A stretch of 64,000 bases of DNA, taken from contig NC_079136.1 in assembly GCF_945859705.1 (NCBI RefSeq), positions 87,233,120-87,297,119 of the forward strand. Direction: 5' to 3'. Every line of letters begins with the position of its first letter. Within the stretch, counting starts at the first letter, position 1. The notes under the pieces are model-generated. The model did not search any database, had not been told where the DNA came from, and saw nothing but the letters and a program-made list of their open reading frames with translations. The stretch is from Episyrphus balteatus (Eukaryota > Arthropoda > Insecta > Diptera > Syrphidae). Shown here piece after piece: positions 22,340 through 34,426 of the stretch. The position numbers and the translations under genes were made by a program.

Positions 22340-23067
22340 TAAGTAGTATAAAAAAATTAAATCTGTTTTTATAATTAATAAAACTCCGTTATAAAATATC
22401 TTAAAAAAAAAAAAACAAATATGCCATTTTATTTCTCGTATAAAAAGGTATTTTTAGAAAAAAAATTTTTAAAATTGTAGGAGCCGTTTTTTAAAAAAAT
22501 AATTTTTTATATATAAAATTTTTTTAACATTTTTCAAAAAAAAAGTTGGTATGCCATTTTGAAGAAATAACTAATTTACACATAAAAACTAAATTTCAAA
22601 ATTTTTCATTGATCCGTTTTCAAAAAATTGATTTTTCAAAAAAAAATTTTGAAATATTTTTTAAAAAACCAAAAATGCGTTTTTTGAAAATTTTCTAAAA
22701 TTTTAATATTATCTTTACTTACACACTTTTGTATAAAAATTTTCATTTAAATCGGGTTAATTTTGTACGAGATATTCAGAAACGAAAAAAACCGTTCTAT
22801 GACAGGTACCGTTAATAACGGTACAAAAAATATTTTTTTTATTTAAAAAGTTGGCCCTTATGTGTAGTACTACACACAAAAATTTTAATCAAAATCGTTA
22901 GAGCCGTTTTTGAAAAAAATTACCCTTTCTATTCTGTTATATGGCAGGTACCGTTAGTTTTGGTCATAAAAAAAAAATTTCAATTTCCCCTCTAGGGAAT
23001 CACCAAAAACTGCTAACTACCAAGTTTGAAGAAAATCACTTCACTCGTTTAGGCTGCAGCTCCAGAT

Positions 23068-23072
<5 letters not shown>

Positions 23073-23152
<80 letters not shown>
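23073..23152 (+). repeat. (GACA)n microsatellite
   Basis: About 20 units of GACA/CAGA lie inside R1 copy d. The paralogous copy at 33402-33446 has about 10. Reading it on the minus strand gives a false VCLSVCLS protein. Confidence 0.95.
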
Positions 23153-23274
23153 ATTGCCGGACCCACTTTTTTGGCATTCTCCATCATCGTAATGTCATGT
23201 AAAATTGTTATCTCGAGTTCGATTTTTTTTACGAATCCTAAACTTGCCCTATAGTACCTATATCGCAAGTAAAA

Positions 23275-24827
23275 AGATGCTGTACGCACGGATATAGACG
23301 TTTGATTGATGGATTGTATGAAGAAAACCACTTTTGTCAAATCACCATCTTCAAAATATTGGTTTTGATAGAAATAAAACATGGATAAAAAGTTCTAAAT
23401 AAAGGGTTAACAATAAGACGTGTCCTTAAAAAATTCCCGGTTGGTTTCAAAAGACCGAGCCAATGACTCATTAAAAGTTTAGACAAAGTAGCAATCGATT
23501 TTGCTATTTTTAAATTTGACAAAGTTAGGTACCTAAAGGTAAAATACGATTGTTTTCCAATAAAACAATCATCAATTTTTTTTAAAGAAATTTTCCCCGT
23601 CAATTCCTCACCTCACCTCAGAAAATAGTGCAAACCACCAAGAAAAGCCTAAGCTAAATATCATGCCCTTTAAATGAGAAGAAAGAAAGAAATAACAAAA
23701 TCTATATGTAAAGCGAGAGCTATAGTCGTTTTATATTTTTGTTTCCATAGTGACTCACAGCATCATAATTGTAGTTATCGTACTTAGTATCAGGACCGGG
23801 ACCAGGAGTACTATTTGCGCGGTTGTACTTGCGCTACGGGCGTCTCTAGTGAAAGGTTACTGAACTGACACCGCCACATATCAGCAGCAATGATGCTGTT
23901 CAAGAGCCTCTTTTTTCTTTTTTTTTTTTTTTTTGTTCAAGTGTGTGCAGCAGCGTTGTGTGGTGTCAGTGGTGTGTGAAAAAAATATACTCCTGCTGCT
24001 GGAGTTTTTTTTTTTTTTTTTTTGAGTCATCTGTTGTACTTAGTAGAAAAAGGAGTAAGAGTATTTTACGAGAGAGTGGGGTTTTTGGGTGCTACACCGT
24101 TATAATTATTGTGGGTGAATCATTCTCCTTGTATAAAGAGTTAACTTGCATCTGTACAACTGTGAGTTTATTAGTTTTCAATATGTAAGTATATTAATAA
24201 TTTCATGCTAAAGTACGTATGTATATGTGAATGCATAGTGTAGAAAAAATATTATAATAAAAGAAGGGATTTTAATTTTTAAAATTCAAAGTGTTATGCT
24301 TTCGGGCATCGAAATTCAAATTTATCAACCTTCAAGAAATTGCTATCGCTAACAAGGAAAACTCTAAGATGAACCTAAAAAAATGCAGCTACCGAAAAAA
24401 ATTAAGAAAAAAAAAACAACAACCACTCAAGGCGAGATTTGAATGCGCGCGAGAAGAAAGGTATAAAGGGATATGAGATGCAAAAAATATCCTTTCGTAG
24501 TTTTCTTCAATAATTTTTTTTTATGTTGTTTGTCGTTTTTGCTTTGCATCTGCATTCGGTATTGTTTTCGTTACGTTAGCAACAGGGAGAATTTAAATGA
24601 CTCACGTAAATTTAATGTCTGCGTTAAAGAGTTTTATATTTTCAATAGATTATATTTTTTGTATTCGAAGAATCTTAGGAAAACATTAAAAAATATTGAG
24701 CGGTAAAATACATGCATTTTAGAGAAGGTGAAAATATGACAGGATTTTCTTAGAGCATAAATTGGTATTTAACTATTAATGACTTAGTAAGAAAGAAATA
24801 AAGCTCATACACAGTATTTAAGAAAAA
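23275..24827. other. Single-copy stretch in cic intron
   Basis: There are no known repeats from about 23600 to 24750. The segment 23780-23900 is GC-richer (GACCGGGACCAGGAGTAC, GCGCTACGGGCGTCTC), and T runs follow at 23914 and 24004. No exon with splice support is seen. It is possible regulatory DNA. Confidence 0.35.
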
Positions 24828-25200
24828 TAAAATGCACGATTGGGTTGCACGAACTTGCTATTAGAGTTCAAGCTTCCAAAATTTTTAAGGCTTCGGAAAA
24901 ATTTTGTAAAAAAAAAAAACAAAAAAAAAATAAAATTCGTTTTTCAATATAATAAAACAAAAATATTTTTCATGAAAAGATAGACCTTACTAACATTTGA
25001 TTTTTTTTAAATTGTTGGAGCCGTTTTCGGAAAAATTAAACAGGTACCGTAATTTTAGGTCCAAAAAAATTAATAAATTAATTCCAAAAACCCTCTGGAG
25101 AGTCTCCAAAAAATGCTACATACCAAGTTTAATGTCAATCGGTCCATCTGTTTAGATTGTTGTTCCTAACAGACAGACTGACAGACAGAAGGACTTCTGT
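24828..25200 (+). repeat. R1 interspersed repeat fragment, copy e
   Basis: It starts AATAAAATGCACGATTGGGT, then ACGAACTTGCTATTAG, and ends in GACAGACTGACAGACAGAAG. It is internally deleted and adjoins the Mutator-like element at 25221. Confidence 0.75.
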
Positions 25201-25220
25201 TTAGTTGTATAGCAATTTTT

Positions 25221-26016
25221 AGCTCCGTGAAGCCAGAACTGCGACTTCAAAATTTTTGAACTAAACCAGTATAATTCGTTTGTCCACCTTTTTTTTTCAT
25301 ATTTGTCCACAGAAAATTTTCGTTTGTCCACCCTTCAAAAAATTGTAGAGCAAATTTTTTTCAAAAATTCAAACTGCTGTCGTTTGTCCACCTCAAGTTT
25401 TTTTTTACATATAACAAAAATCCTTGTATGCCCAAACCTCCGCTTAGGAGATAATTTCAAAAAAGCAATTTTTTTATAGCAACTCTCAAATAAAATATAT
25501 TTTTTTTTTCTAAAATCCCAAAAAAAAAAATATTTTTATTTTAAATTCAAACATCTGTGGTTTGTCCACCTCGTATGTCATAAAAGAAAAGAGTAAGAAC
25601 TCTAGATTGCATAAATACAAAATAAATATGAAATTATCCAAGCCAATTTGTTATGATTTTAAATTTTATGATTTTTTAACATTTTTTATTGCGAAAAAAA
25701 TTTGACATTGTAGCCGTATAATTTTCAAAATGAGTGAATGGTAAAAAAAAAGTCATTGCTATTCAGTCAGTGATTAAATTAGAGGAAATTAACAAATTCA
25801 CTGTGGTGTATGCGTAATTTCTTTTTGTATGTAATAATCTTAACGCAAATATTAATATTTAGGACAAACGATTGCAAGATTTTTCATTTTTCAGAATTAT
25901 TCTAAAAAAAAAAATTGCTCTTAAATCCACGCAAATTTTTGGTGGACAAACATCGACAAGAATTAGAGTAGTTTGGATCAAAAATTCTGAGATCGCAGTT
26001 CTGGCTTCACGGAACT
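25221..26016. mobile_element. Mutator-like element M1, 9-bp TSD
   Basis: The TIRs are AGCTCCGTGAAGCCAGAACT on the left and the complement ending TTCACGGAACT on the right. The 9-bp flanks are GCAATTTTT (25212-25220) and GCAATTTTA (26017-26025). Internal CGTTTGTCCACC motifs face inward from both ends. It is 796 bp, non-coding, and shares its ends and motif with 37454-39734. Confidence 0.83.
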
Positions 26017-27130
26017 GCAATTTTAAGTTGTTTTACTAGCAAATTTTTGTTGCAAATAAGGTTAAAAGCTGTAGCTAAAAGCATGTCTTGACTAAACCCC
26101 TGATCCTTATTGAAAACGGTGTTTAATGTAGACATCACATTTTTACTTTAAACATCAAACATTTTTACTTTAAGGCTATATGCAAAACAAATGGCCTCAT
26201 AAGTCAACATATACCTATTTCAAATGAGAATAAACTTTAACCTTCTTGGGGCGCGATCTAGCGTCAAAATAAAAATCTGCAAAAATTAGGGTATTTTTTT
26301 TTTACGATTTTGAAATAGTTTTTCCACTTAGGAACTTGATTCTTCTTAAATAATGAACGCCCTTCCCTTATACATACAAATAAGTGACTTTTGTTATGAT
26401 TGATCATGTCTGTAAGTATATGAGCAAGTATGGTTGAGACGCCGAAAAGTGAAGGTAAATTTTCCGATTGTTTATTAAATCGTTATCGTTCATGTTAAAG
26501 TAAGTAATATTTTTATCAGTGAAATGAATAAAATGTTTAATGGTAGAAGATATTCAAAAGTTTTTAATGCAAATAATCATTTTTATCAAAAAAAACAACA
26601 CCGACTTCCATGGATAAAAACTGGGTTTTATGGTTTTTCTCATAGTTTCTATAGGAATAACTGGACGAAATTGAATTGGGCCACTGCAGGCACCAGCTTT
26701 CCAATACAAAAAGAATTATCAAAATTGGTTTACTTAGTCCAAAGTTATGAGGTAAAAAAAAAAAAAAATACAGGCGAATTGAATACCTCCTCCTTTTTTG
26801 GAAGTTGGTAAAAAAGGAGTCGAAAAGTTACAATTTCAGAAAAATATTCAACAACAACAGGTAAGATCTGAAGGGGGCAATATTGCCCAATGGCTAATAC
26901 AGAAATAAATTGTAAACTTTGGTACCTTAAAAAAGAGCAGTCAAAAAAGGTAAGCCACACGCTCCAAATAATTATGTAAATGATGATTCTGAGGAAATGG
27001 CCGCTGCAGACTGTATTTGAATCTTATGCCTTCAGCTGTTTTCTAAATCCAAACTAAAAATGGGTGGATTAAATGCATAATGCGTAAGAATTTTTTTTTA
27101 AACGTCTTATTTTTTTTTATTTTATATAAA

Positions 27131-27274
27131 AGGCCCAATTAATTCACACTCCATTAAATATAAAGTCGCCAATTAAAAAAGTGCAATTTTAAAATCCATA
27201 TGCCATTTGACAGATTTTCAATTTTTAAACATAAGGCGACTTTAAACATAATGAAGAGTGAATAAATTAGGCCT
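27131..27274. mobile_element. Short hairpin MITE, AGGCC ends
   Basis: The inverted ends are AGGCCCAATTAATTCAC...AAAGTCGCC and GGCGACTTT...GTGAATAAATTAGGCCT. It is 144 bp and non-coding. AT-rich flanks prevent a confident duplication call. Confidence 0.7.
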
Positions 27275-27628
27275 TAATGAATAAAGACTTTATTTTAATT
27301 AAAAGATATTTTGTATTGGTTTTTAAGAAACTCAAAAAATAAAGGGGCGGTGTTGCCCCCACTTCCCTTACTTATGAAACCTTTTGATCAAATTAAAAAT
27401 GAAAGATATAATTAAAAAAACTGAAATATCACACTGTATCTCTTTAGAAATCCAATCGCATATGCAATTCGATAAGGAATGCACTTTATTAAATTAAATT
27501 GATTACTCCGAGTATATCGAATGATCGAATGAATTGATGTTTTTTTTAATAAATAAAAAATCTTGTTGTCTCATCTTGATGTTTTCAAAAATAAAAAAAT
27601 AAAAAAAGAAAACATATTTATGACTCAC

Positions 27629-27840
27629 CTCATCTTCTGTATCGCATTGGTCTGTATCATCGGCAGCCGCAAGAGGCGTAAATAGCTGAGGAAGTGATGT
27701 TGACGGTGAAGTCCTCTGATAGCAGTTTGGTTTCTCGATGTTTTTGATGTTGTTGTTGTTGCTGATGCTACCTGTGTTATTGATGATTGCGTTGTTGGTG
27801 GATGTTCTTCCACCCAAAATTTCAGCATTAAAATTTGAGG
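27629..27840 (-). CDS. cic: probable upstream capicua long-isoform exon
   Basis: The donor is GAG|GTGAGT with the last base at 27629, phase 0, which matches the phase-0 acceptor at 14978 (...CDTEDE then IPASVISS). The frame is open with natural composition: ASNFNAEILGG, an Asn run, EKPNCYQRTSPSTSLPQLF, TPLAAADDTDQCDTEDE. Vertebrate CIC-L also has an acidic stretch before its first conserved domain. There is no ATG in this frame and a stop lies at about 27863, so coding must enter by splicing. CAAG at 27844-27841 and ACACAG at 27772 both keep phase, but neither has a good polypyrimidine tract. The start is uncertain. Confidence 0.55.
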
Positions 27841-28635
27841 CTTGATAGGTATCCGTTTTTTTTTATGTTTTTTTTTTTTTTAAATACTCAAAATATTGAA
27901 AATAAGTTCAACAATCAACACCAGATGAATGTTTATTCCAATTTCAAAAATTCAAGATCTGTGTGATAGGAAAATAGAAAACACAAAATTAGATGGGTTC
28001 AATGATTTAAAAACAAAGAAGAAAAAAACTCATTGGGTTTTTTAACAATACATCACACATACAAACATAAACACACACACACAATACACATATATCCGAT
28101 AATAATTTAAAAACACAGTCTATGGATACACTACCGCTATACTCTATAAATGCAAAATAATAAAAAAAAAAATATATGTATATATATATAGCAAAAACGC
28201 ACTAGGCGAGGTCCTAAACATTTGTATTCTGAAGGTTTTGCAACTGCTTGCTGTACTATTGCTATTTCCTATCTTTCTGTGGATTTTCATATTTTTTTTT
28301 GTATTCTATCCAAATGCATCGTTTTCAACACTTTTTTTTCTCATTTCACGGTAAACATTGAAAATAAAAAATTAAAAAAAAAAAAAAATGCATAGAGAAA
28401 GTGCAGAGGATTCTTTTTCTCATTCGTTCGCAGCTTGTCTCTGAAAATAACCACCCACTTTCTCCAGGGGTGTATTTTGGTTTTATTGAAGATACGAGGC
28501 GAAATTTTTAGAAAAACAAATAAAAAAACTGCACATTTATAAAAATTAGTGAAATGGAAGTCTTGGAATAACTTGCGCTGAATATTTGACATAATCTTTA
28601 AAATATGGATTCTCTGGTCCCTGAACTGTGCGTCG
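27841..28635. other. Low-complexity interval
   Basis: It holds A/T runs, a short CACACACACACA run near 28070 and a TATATATA run near 28175. No gene or TIR element is recognised. It ends at the Transib-type target site. Confidence 0.7.
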
Positions 28636-29998
28636 CACAGTGTGGCCGATGGTAGGAAAAGTTGGCAAAATTATTTTTCTTCGTTTCTAAGTTTGTTATG
28701 GATAAAAATACTATATTAAAGCACAAAACTGAGACAACTTTTGTGATTCTATGAAAAATTATCAAAAACGCACATTATAAGGACATAAGTATCTGTTACC
28801 TTTAACTTTGAAGTTGTTTGAGAAAGAAAATTGTTATTTATTTGTTCAATACTTAGATTTTACTGTTTTTTTTTTTAATAAGATTATTCTTAAAAATAGA
28901 TTTTAGACCTGACTCAGTCATAACAAAATCTTCTTAATGAAAAAATACACTGGTCAACAAAATTCAACTTTTTTTGTCCGAAGAACCAAAACATACTTTT
29001 CTGAAAGATTTAGGGATGCTGAACTCGAATCCACGAAAGAAATATTCTATTGGCTTCCGTTTTTTGGAATATTACCGTTATAAAATGCAAAAAAAACACG
29101 TTATTTTGAATGTTTATGAGGTTATGGTAAAAAAGTGTGGTAATTTCTTTAAGCATAGTTTGACGCGGTCATCTTCTTCAGAGAACCGTTTCAAATTTTC
29201 CGATCTTTTTTCATGTATGAGATATCTCAAGCTGCGCCTGCGTCTCCATTGTGTAGATCAACACTATTTCCTTAAATTTTTAGCCACAATGCTAACCGTA
29301 CACACTTTCAGTTTTGGCTAATAGAATAATTCTGACAATGGATACGAGTTCAGAATTTCTAACACCTTCAGAAAAGTAAAATTTTGTTGAACTGTATTGT
29401 CAGTACTTCCGGAATCTGAGAAATATATACAAAAAAATCGTTATTTTTAGATAACTTCACATAGTGTTTACTCAAAAAGGGGCAAACATGGGCACCACTT
29501 TTTTAATTGACACGAAAGACGACACTCTCAACAATAAAGGGACACCAAGAACAAAGCGCCACTTCACACCTTTGTGAACTTTTTCTTAACGAGTTTGTAT
29601 GACTCACACAAAAAACGAATGATTTTAAAGACACCGAATTCGAATAATTTTTTCAAACAAACTAGACACTCATAATTCAAAAGAGGAATGAGAATCGAAA
29701 GCTTCCCTTTTGCTTGTAATTCCATATTTATTTCAAATTTTTATCTTTTGATTTAACGAAATAGCACTTAAAACTTGAAACACAGACGGGAGCTAGAAAA
29801 AGGTAAATAACGAATAATTTCGTCAATGGCGACATTTTAAAGTGTAGTTACTCACCGCGTTAGACTTAAACCGTGGAATAAAAACCGGTTTTGTGTAGCT
29901 TATTAATCCCTTTATTAAAGTAAATTTGTATTTGGCAGTTCGGTACAATTTGAAAATAGCTATTTTTGCAAGCTTTTGATACCATTGGCCACACTGTG
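28636..29998. mobile_element. Transib-type element T1, TSD CGTCG
   Basis: The ends are CACAGTGTGGCCGATGGTA on the left and the complement of CACAGTGTGGCCAATGGTA on the right. The 5-bp duplications CGTCG lie at 28631-28635 and 29999-30003. The terminal heptamer CACAGTG, the GC-rich 5-bp target and the inverted ends are the signature of Transib elements, the group related to RAG1. It is 1363 bp with no RAG1-like core open frame, so it is non-autonomous. A second repeat (28947-29394) lies inside it. Confidence 0.85.
28947..29394. repeat. Nested repeat, ACACTGGTCAACAAAATT ends
   Basis: The left end ACACTGGTCAACAAAATT faces the right end AATTTTGTTGAACTGT. The internal words (ACTTTTCTGAAAGATTTAGG, CTGAACTCGAATCC) match the tandem repeat at 12745-13410 and the element at 42307-43478. 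Confidence 0.65.
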
Positions 29999-30003
29999 CG
30001 TCG

Positions 30004-31099
30004 GTAAAATTTGTTTCATTTTAATTAGTGATGTTTTCATGTAGAATACCAGCCAAAGTTATTTACAGATTGTAGAAGTACTTTAAGTTATTGAAACTGC
30101 AAGGTTTCGTTAAAGTGGTGGGGTGGTGGGTGGGTGGTCCCGAATTTTTTTCTTCAGACTTATGTCCCACTTAACTGAGTCTTAAGTCCCGAATAGAATT
30201 CGGGAAATTTTGTCCACACTGCTGAGACATTAGTTCCGAAGTAATTTTTAGGACCTATGTACATATGTCCTGTGTTTTTTTTCTCCATATGTATCTATAG
30301 AGACAATTTAGACAAGGTAGAACGAACTCCATATAATAAATTACAGTTACAAGCTGTTGAAAAACAAAAGCAAAGTTTAAAAAACTAATTCCAAAACATC
30401 ATCTGTAAAATCTTCAAAAAGTGCTACATATCAAATTTTAAATTTCAAACCACACTGGCGTTAGTAGGTACACTTAGAAATAAAAAATAGTTATTTTGTA
30501 ACTATTTGCATAGTCACTTGATAGAATTCAATGAAATTTTGCGAATAACTATTTTTGAACAGAAAATAGTTATAAAGTAGTTAAAAATGATTATTATAAT
30601 AGTCACATCCCACAACAAAAAAGTTAAAAATAACTATTAAAATAGTTAAAATTGACTATGCCGTAGTAATACGTAACTATTACAATAGTCATTTTTAACC
30701 TTATAGTTAGAAATAACTATTATAATAGAATATTGTTATAATATTTTGTAACAGAATCTAATAGTTAAGTTAGTTAACTGGGATTGAATTACTAATTGAC
30801 TGTAACTTTTAAAGTTTTCCTCTTTAATTTTTTATTTTATTTTATTTACCAAGACAGAAACTTCCCACACCGTAACATTAATATTTTTTTACAAGGATAG
30901 AAACAAAGAACATTATGTGTAAGAAAACAAATAATATAAATAAACAAAAACTGTTAAATAAATTGTAAGGTTTCTGTAAGTCATGTATTTTATCCGTCCC
31001 ACCCGTGCCGTGGCAGGAAAAAGACCCTGTCTGTTATCAAATCAAAACAGGGGAAATCATTTTCTTTACAAAATTCAATTGACTAACAACTACTATGTA
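30004..31099. repeat. Interval with AT-rich palindromic repeat
   Basis: At 30470-30780, ATAGTTATTTTGTAACTATT-type words repeat in both orientations (TAACTATT/AATAGTTA), making a dense self-complementary region of about 300 bp. A G-rich run (GGGGTGGTGGGTGGGTGG) lies near 30120. No gene is recognised in the interval. Confidence 0.6.
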
Positions 31100-32283
31100 C
31101 AGTCAAACTTCTTTATAACGAACTTCTTTATAACGTAATTTTCTCTATAGCGAATTTCATTTCGTTCCCCTTCCCCTTAAAAAACATTCCATACGAATTA
31201 GTTTCTTTATAACGAAGTTCCCTATAACGAAAATTCTCTTTATAAAGAACTAATTTTTTTTGACCTAAGAGCAAATTCGTTTCTTTATAACGAAATGTCA
31301 ATTTTCAAATTTGAAAAAAAGCTGACTAGATTTTTATACCGAGTTTTAAAAGGGAACTCCCCGTTTTGGCAAGAATTTTCTTAAAGTTATTAGGTCTGTT
31401 CCAGACTTTTTATGCACTAAATTAGGCAGTCTGTCAAATTAATGAGAGTTGGGAGAGAATACTCGCAGTAGGAAATAAAACTACGAAAAACTGCCAAAAA
31501 GTCTTGAACAAGATGAACACCATTATACAACACAATTTCATATTTTATGCTTAATTCGATAAACATTAACAGTTTTTTAATGCAAAAAACACGTAAACGC
31601 GATTCAATTTAAAAATCACTACAATTGGATTTGTTTTCTTCTTTATTTATTTGTTTGACATATGTCAACTTTTCATTTGACAGAACTCATATTTCTGCCG
31701 GAAGAAATTCTTTGGGCTAAATTTGTCAGGGTGGGGAAATTTTTTATTTTCTCGTGAGCGCTCTCTTCTACACAATTTTTGAAGTTGGGAACAGACTCTG
31801 ACCAAAAATAACCAAATATTACTAAATTCGGCAGTTGCAAACTGAGTGTAGAACGGACCTATTGTATGTATGTATGTATGGATGCATGAAAAAGGGTACA
31901 TGTGTTTTGAAAATTGTACGCATATAGACAGGTGAATTGTTCGTTTGAGTTTACATTTTATGTTAGCCAATCACAAGGCAATTTCGCTACGAGAGAAAAT
32001 GAATATTGATAAAATTAAAAGTGGAGAAAAGAAAAATATGTGGCTGAAAAATTTGATGTGTCTTTTAGTACACTATCAACAATGTTAAACAATTAACTAA
32101 AAATTTGAAAGTTATGATTCATGTGCATGTTCAATTTCAAAGTTGATATGTTTTAAATAAAAAATATAAATAAATAAATTTTTGTTAAAAAATAAATATT
32201 CTATATAACGAATTTTTTATAAAACTTCTTTATAAAAGCAATTTTTTGTTCCCTTGAAGGTTCGTTAAAAAGAAGTTTGACTG
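31100..32283. mobile_element. pogo/Tigger-like Tc1-mariner element, TSD TA
   Basis: The left end is CAGTCAAACTTCTTTATAAC and the right end complements to CAGTCAAACTTCTTTTTAAC, flanked by TA at 31098-31099 and 32284-32285. Subterminal CTTTATAACGAA repeats occur on both sides. This end sequence and TA target are typical of pogo-group elements. It is 1184 bp with no recognisable transposase, so it is non-autonomous. Confidence 0.82.
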
Positions 32284-32550
32284 TATATGTAAATTTGTTA
32301 CGTTGAAAGGGAAACAATTAAACGTTTTTCCACTGTGTTTTTTTATCTTTCTTACTTTTTTCTTAATATTTTTTTTTTCCAACCAAATCTTGAATTTTAA
32401 ATGCTTAGTGAGTGTTTAATAGTCTTGTGTTACAAGAGAAAATCAAGAGCTGCATTTTTATTATTTTTCTGTCTCTACATTGCATTGGGTACAAAAGGGG
32501 TGTTTTTAAACGAAAAAGTATTAATAACCTTTGTATTTATAACGAAACAA

Positions 32551-33409
32551 AATAAATTGCACGACTGGGGTCGCACGTACTTGCTCTTATGCTTAAAGTA
32601 ACTATAATGTTCAAGCTTTTTATTCAAGAAATTTAAAATTTGATATTTTGAAATTGAAGAAATTTCATAAGTAGTATAAAAAAATTAAATCTGTTTTTAT
32701 AATTAATTAAACTCCGTTTTAAATTATCCTTAAAAAAAAAAAAACAAATATGCCATTTTATTTCTTGTATAAAAAGGTATTTTTAGAAAAAAAATTTCGA
32801 AAATTGTAGGAGCCGTTTTTTAAAAAATTCATTTTTTATATATAAAAATGTTTTAACATTTTTCAAAAAAAAAGTTGGTATGCCATTTTGAAGAAATAAT
32901 TAATTTACACATAACAACTAAATTTCAAAATTTTTCATTGATCCGTTTTCAAAAAATTGATTTTTCAAAAAAAAATTTTGAAATATTTTTTAAAAATCCA
33001 AAAATGAGTTTTTTGAAAATTTTCTAAAATTTTAATATTATCTTTACTTAGACACTTTTGTATAAAAATTTTCATTTAAATCGGGTTAATGTTGTACGAG
33101 ATATTCAGAAACGAAAAAAACCGTTCTATGACAGGTACCGTTAATAACGGTACAAAAAATATTTTTTTTATTTAAAACGTTGGCTCTTATGTGTAGTACT
33201 ACACACAAAAATTTTGATCAAAATCGTTAGAGCCGTTTTTGAAAAAAATTAACTTTTCTATTTCCGTTATATGGCAGGTACCGTTAGTTTTGGTCATAAA
33301 AAAAAAATTTCAATTTCCCCTCTAGGGAATCACCAAAAACTGCTAACTACCAAGTTTGAAGAAAATCACTTCACTCGTTTAGGCTGCAGCTCCAGATAGA
33401 GACAGACAC

Positions 33410-33446
<37 letters not shown>

Positions 33447-33571
33447 ATTGCCGGACCCACTTTTTTGGCATTCTCCATCATCGTAATGTCATGTAAAATT
33501 GTTATCTCGAGTTCGATTTTTTTTACGAATCCTAAACTTGCCCTATAGTACCTATATCGCAAGTAAAAAGG
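32551..33571 (+). repeat. R1 interspersed repeat, copy f (carries the empty MITE site)
   Basis: It is collinear with 21801-23274 and very similar. It lacks the MITE, with a single TAA at 32668-32670 where copy d has the insertion. It has about 10 GACA units at 33402-33446 and ends ATATCGCAAGTAAAAAG. Confidence 0.9.
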
Positions 33572-34426
33572 TGTATAGCAGCAGAACTGTAGAGAATTTA
33601 AAGGTGAACAATCTTTTCTCGCAAGGTTTTTTTTCAAAATTTTTTTAAAAAGTCCTGTTTTTTTTAAATTTTTTTGGCTTGTAACTTTTTAATATTCAAA
33701 ATATCGATAAAAAGTGTTTTTAACCCAAAAGTCTACGTTTTTTGTATTACTTATGATGAACAAAAGTCGAGATATTTAATAAAAACTAAAATCCAAGATG
33801 GCGGCCAAAAGGTGAAATTAACGAGTGCGAAAAATCAGGGTTATGATATTCAGCATATATACGGAAACTTGGAAGGTATCTCGATCCTGGAAGAGGAACC
33901 TATTCAAAATTATGCTGCATTTGCAAATGCAGCCCTGTCAATATCCCAAGCCAAATCACCCACCCTCTCTATATTGCAACGGTTGTTTCTCTCTTCGTGC
34001 GCTATTCTAAAGTCGGTATTGGTACAGCAATAGTATAGGTCCCCTCTGTCGACTTAATGACACTTGAAGAAGGTGAAGTATAGAGACAGAACGAAAATAT
34101 ATAACAAAAAAAAAAAAAAATACACAAAGTAATCGACGGCATGGGGAGAAAATAAATAAAAATAAATAAATATAGAAGAACGAACAAAAAAATATAAAAT
34201 ACAAACAAAAAAAAAAAAAAAAAACAACCTACACATTCATATTGAGGGAGCATTTTTACATTTTTCCCGCCACAATGTTGGGGCCATCCATCTCGATGGG
34301 GTTGTAAATATGTGGTCGGTGCGATGGGTGGTGGGTAATGGGTGAGTCCTGAGGTGCGACTGTGTGTGAGGTTCTGTTTACAAGGGAAAAGTCATTTCTC
34401 AAAGAGCACTGAGCTTTTTTGCATAC
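33572..34426. other. Single-copy interval upstream of candidate cic exon
   Basis: A plus-strand frame at 33674-34033 has no recognisable homology. Poly-A/T runs lie at 34107 and 34208, and GC-richer sequence lies at 34256-34420. On the minus strand this would be the start of an intron following the donor at 34426. Confidence 0.4.

Larger units (their letters stand above)
21801..23274 (+). repeat. R1 interspersed repeat, copy d (fullest copy, with nested MITE)
   Basis: It starts TAAATTGCACGACTGGGGTC and ends CTATATCGCAAGTAAAAAG. It is collinear with 32551-33571 over its whole length, apart from a 427-bp MITE at 21913-22339 and a longer GACA run. Internal words include AAAATCGTTAGAGCCGTTTT, ATGGCAGGTACCGTTAGTTT and CTCCATCATCGTAATGTCAT. 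Confidence 0.88.
14978..27628 (-). other. cic intron, about 12.6 kb
   Basis: This is the large intron between the candidate exon at 27629-27840 (donor GTGAGT) and the exon at 14067-14977. It holds the repeats listed separately: R1 pieces, palindrome F2, a Tc1 relic, R1 with a nested MITE, and a Mutator-like element. I see nothing to name at 14980-16080, 19336-20000, 20923-21660 or 26026-27130. All are AT-rich with short frames lacking homology. Confidence 0.6.

Noticed and set aside
23041..23382. Frame with VCLSVCLSVCLS repeats
   Set aside because: It is a translation of the (GACA)n microsatellite inside the R1 repeat. The same occurs at 33371-33637.
30117..30138. G-quadruplex from GGGGTGGTGGGTGGGTGG
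   Set aside because: Only three runs of three or more G are present, so a stable three-tetrad structure is not supported.
31860..31880. GTATGTATGTATG run as a regulatory array
   Set aside because: It is a short simple repeat inside the pogo-like element, with no other evidence of function.
33674..34033. Plus-strand frame of 119 codons
   Set aside because: No homology and no clear start context, and a second frame over the same bases is also open. Not enough to call a gene.
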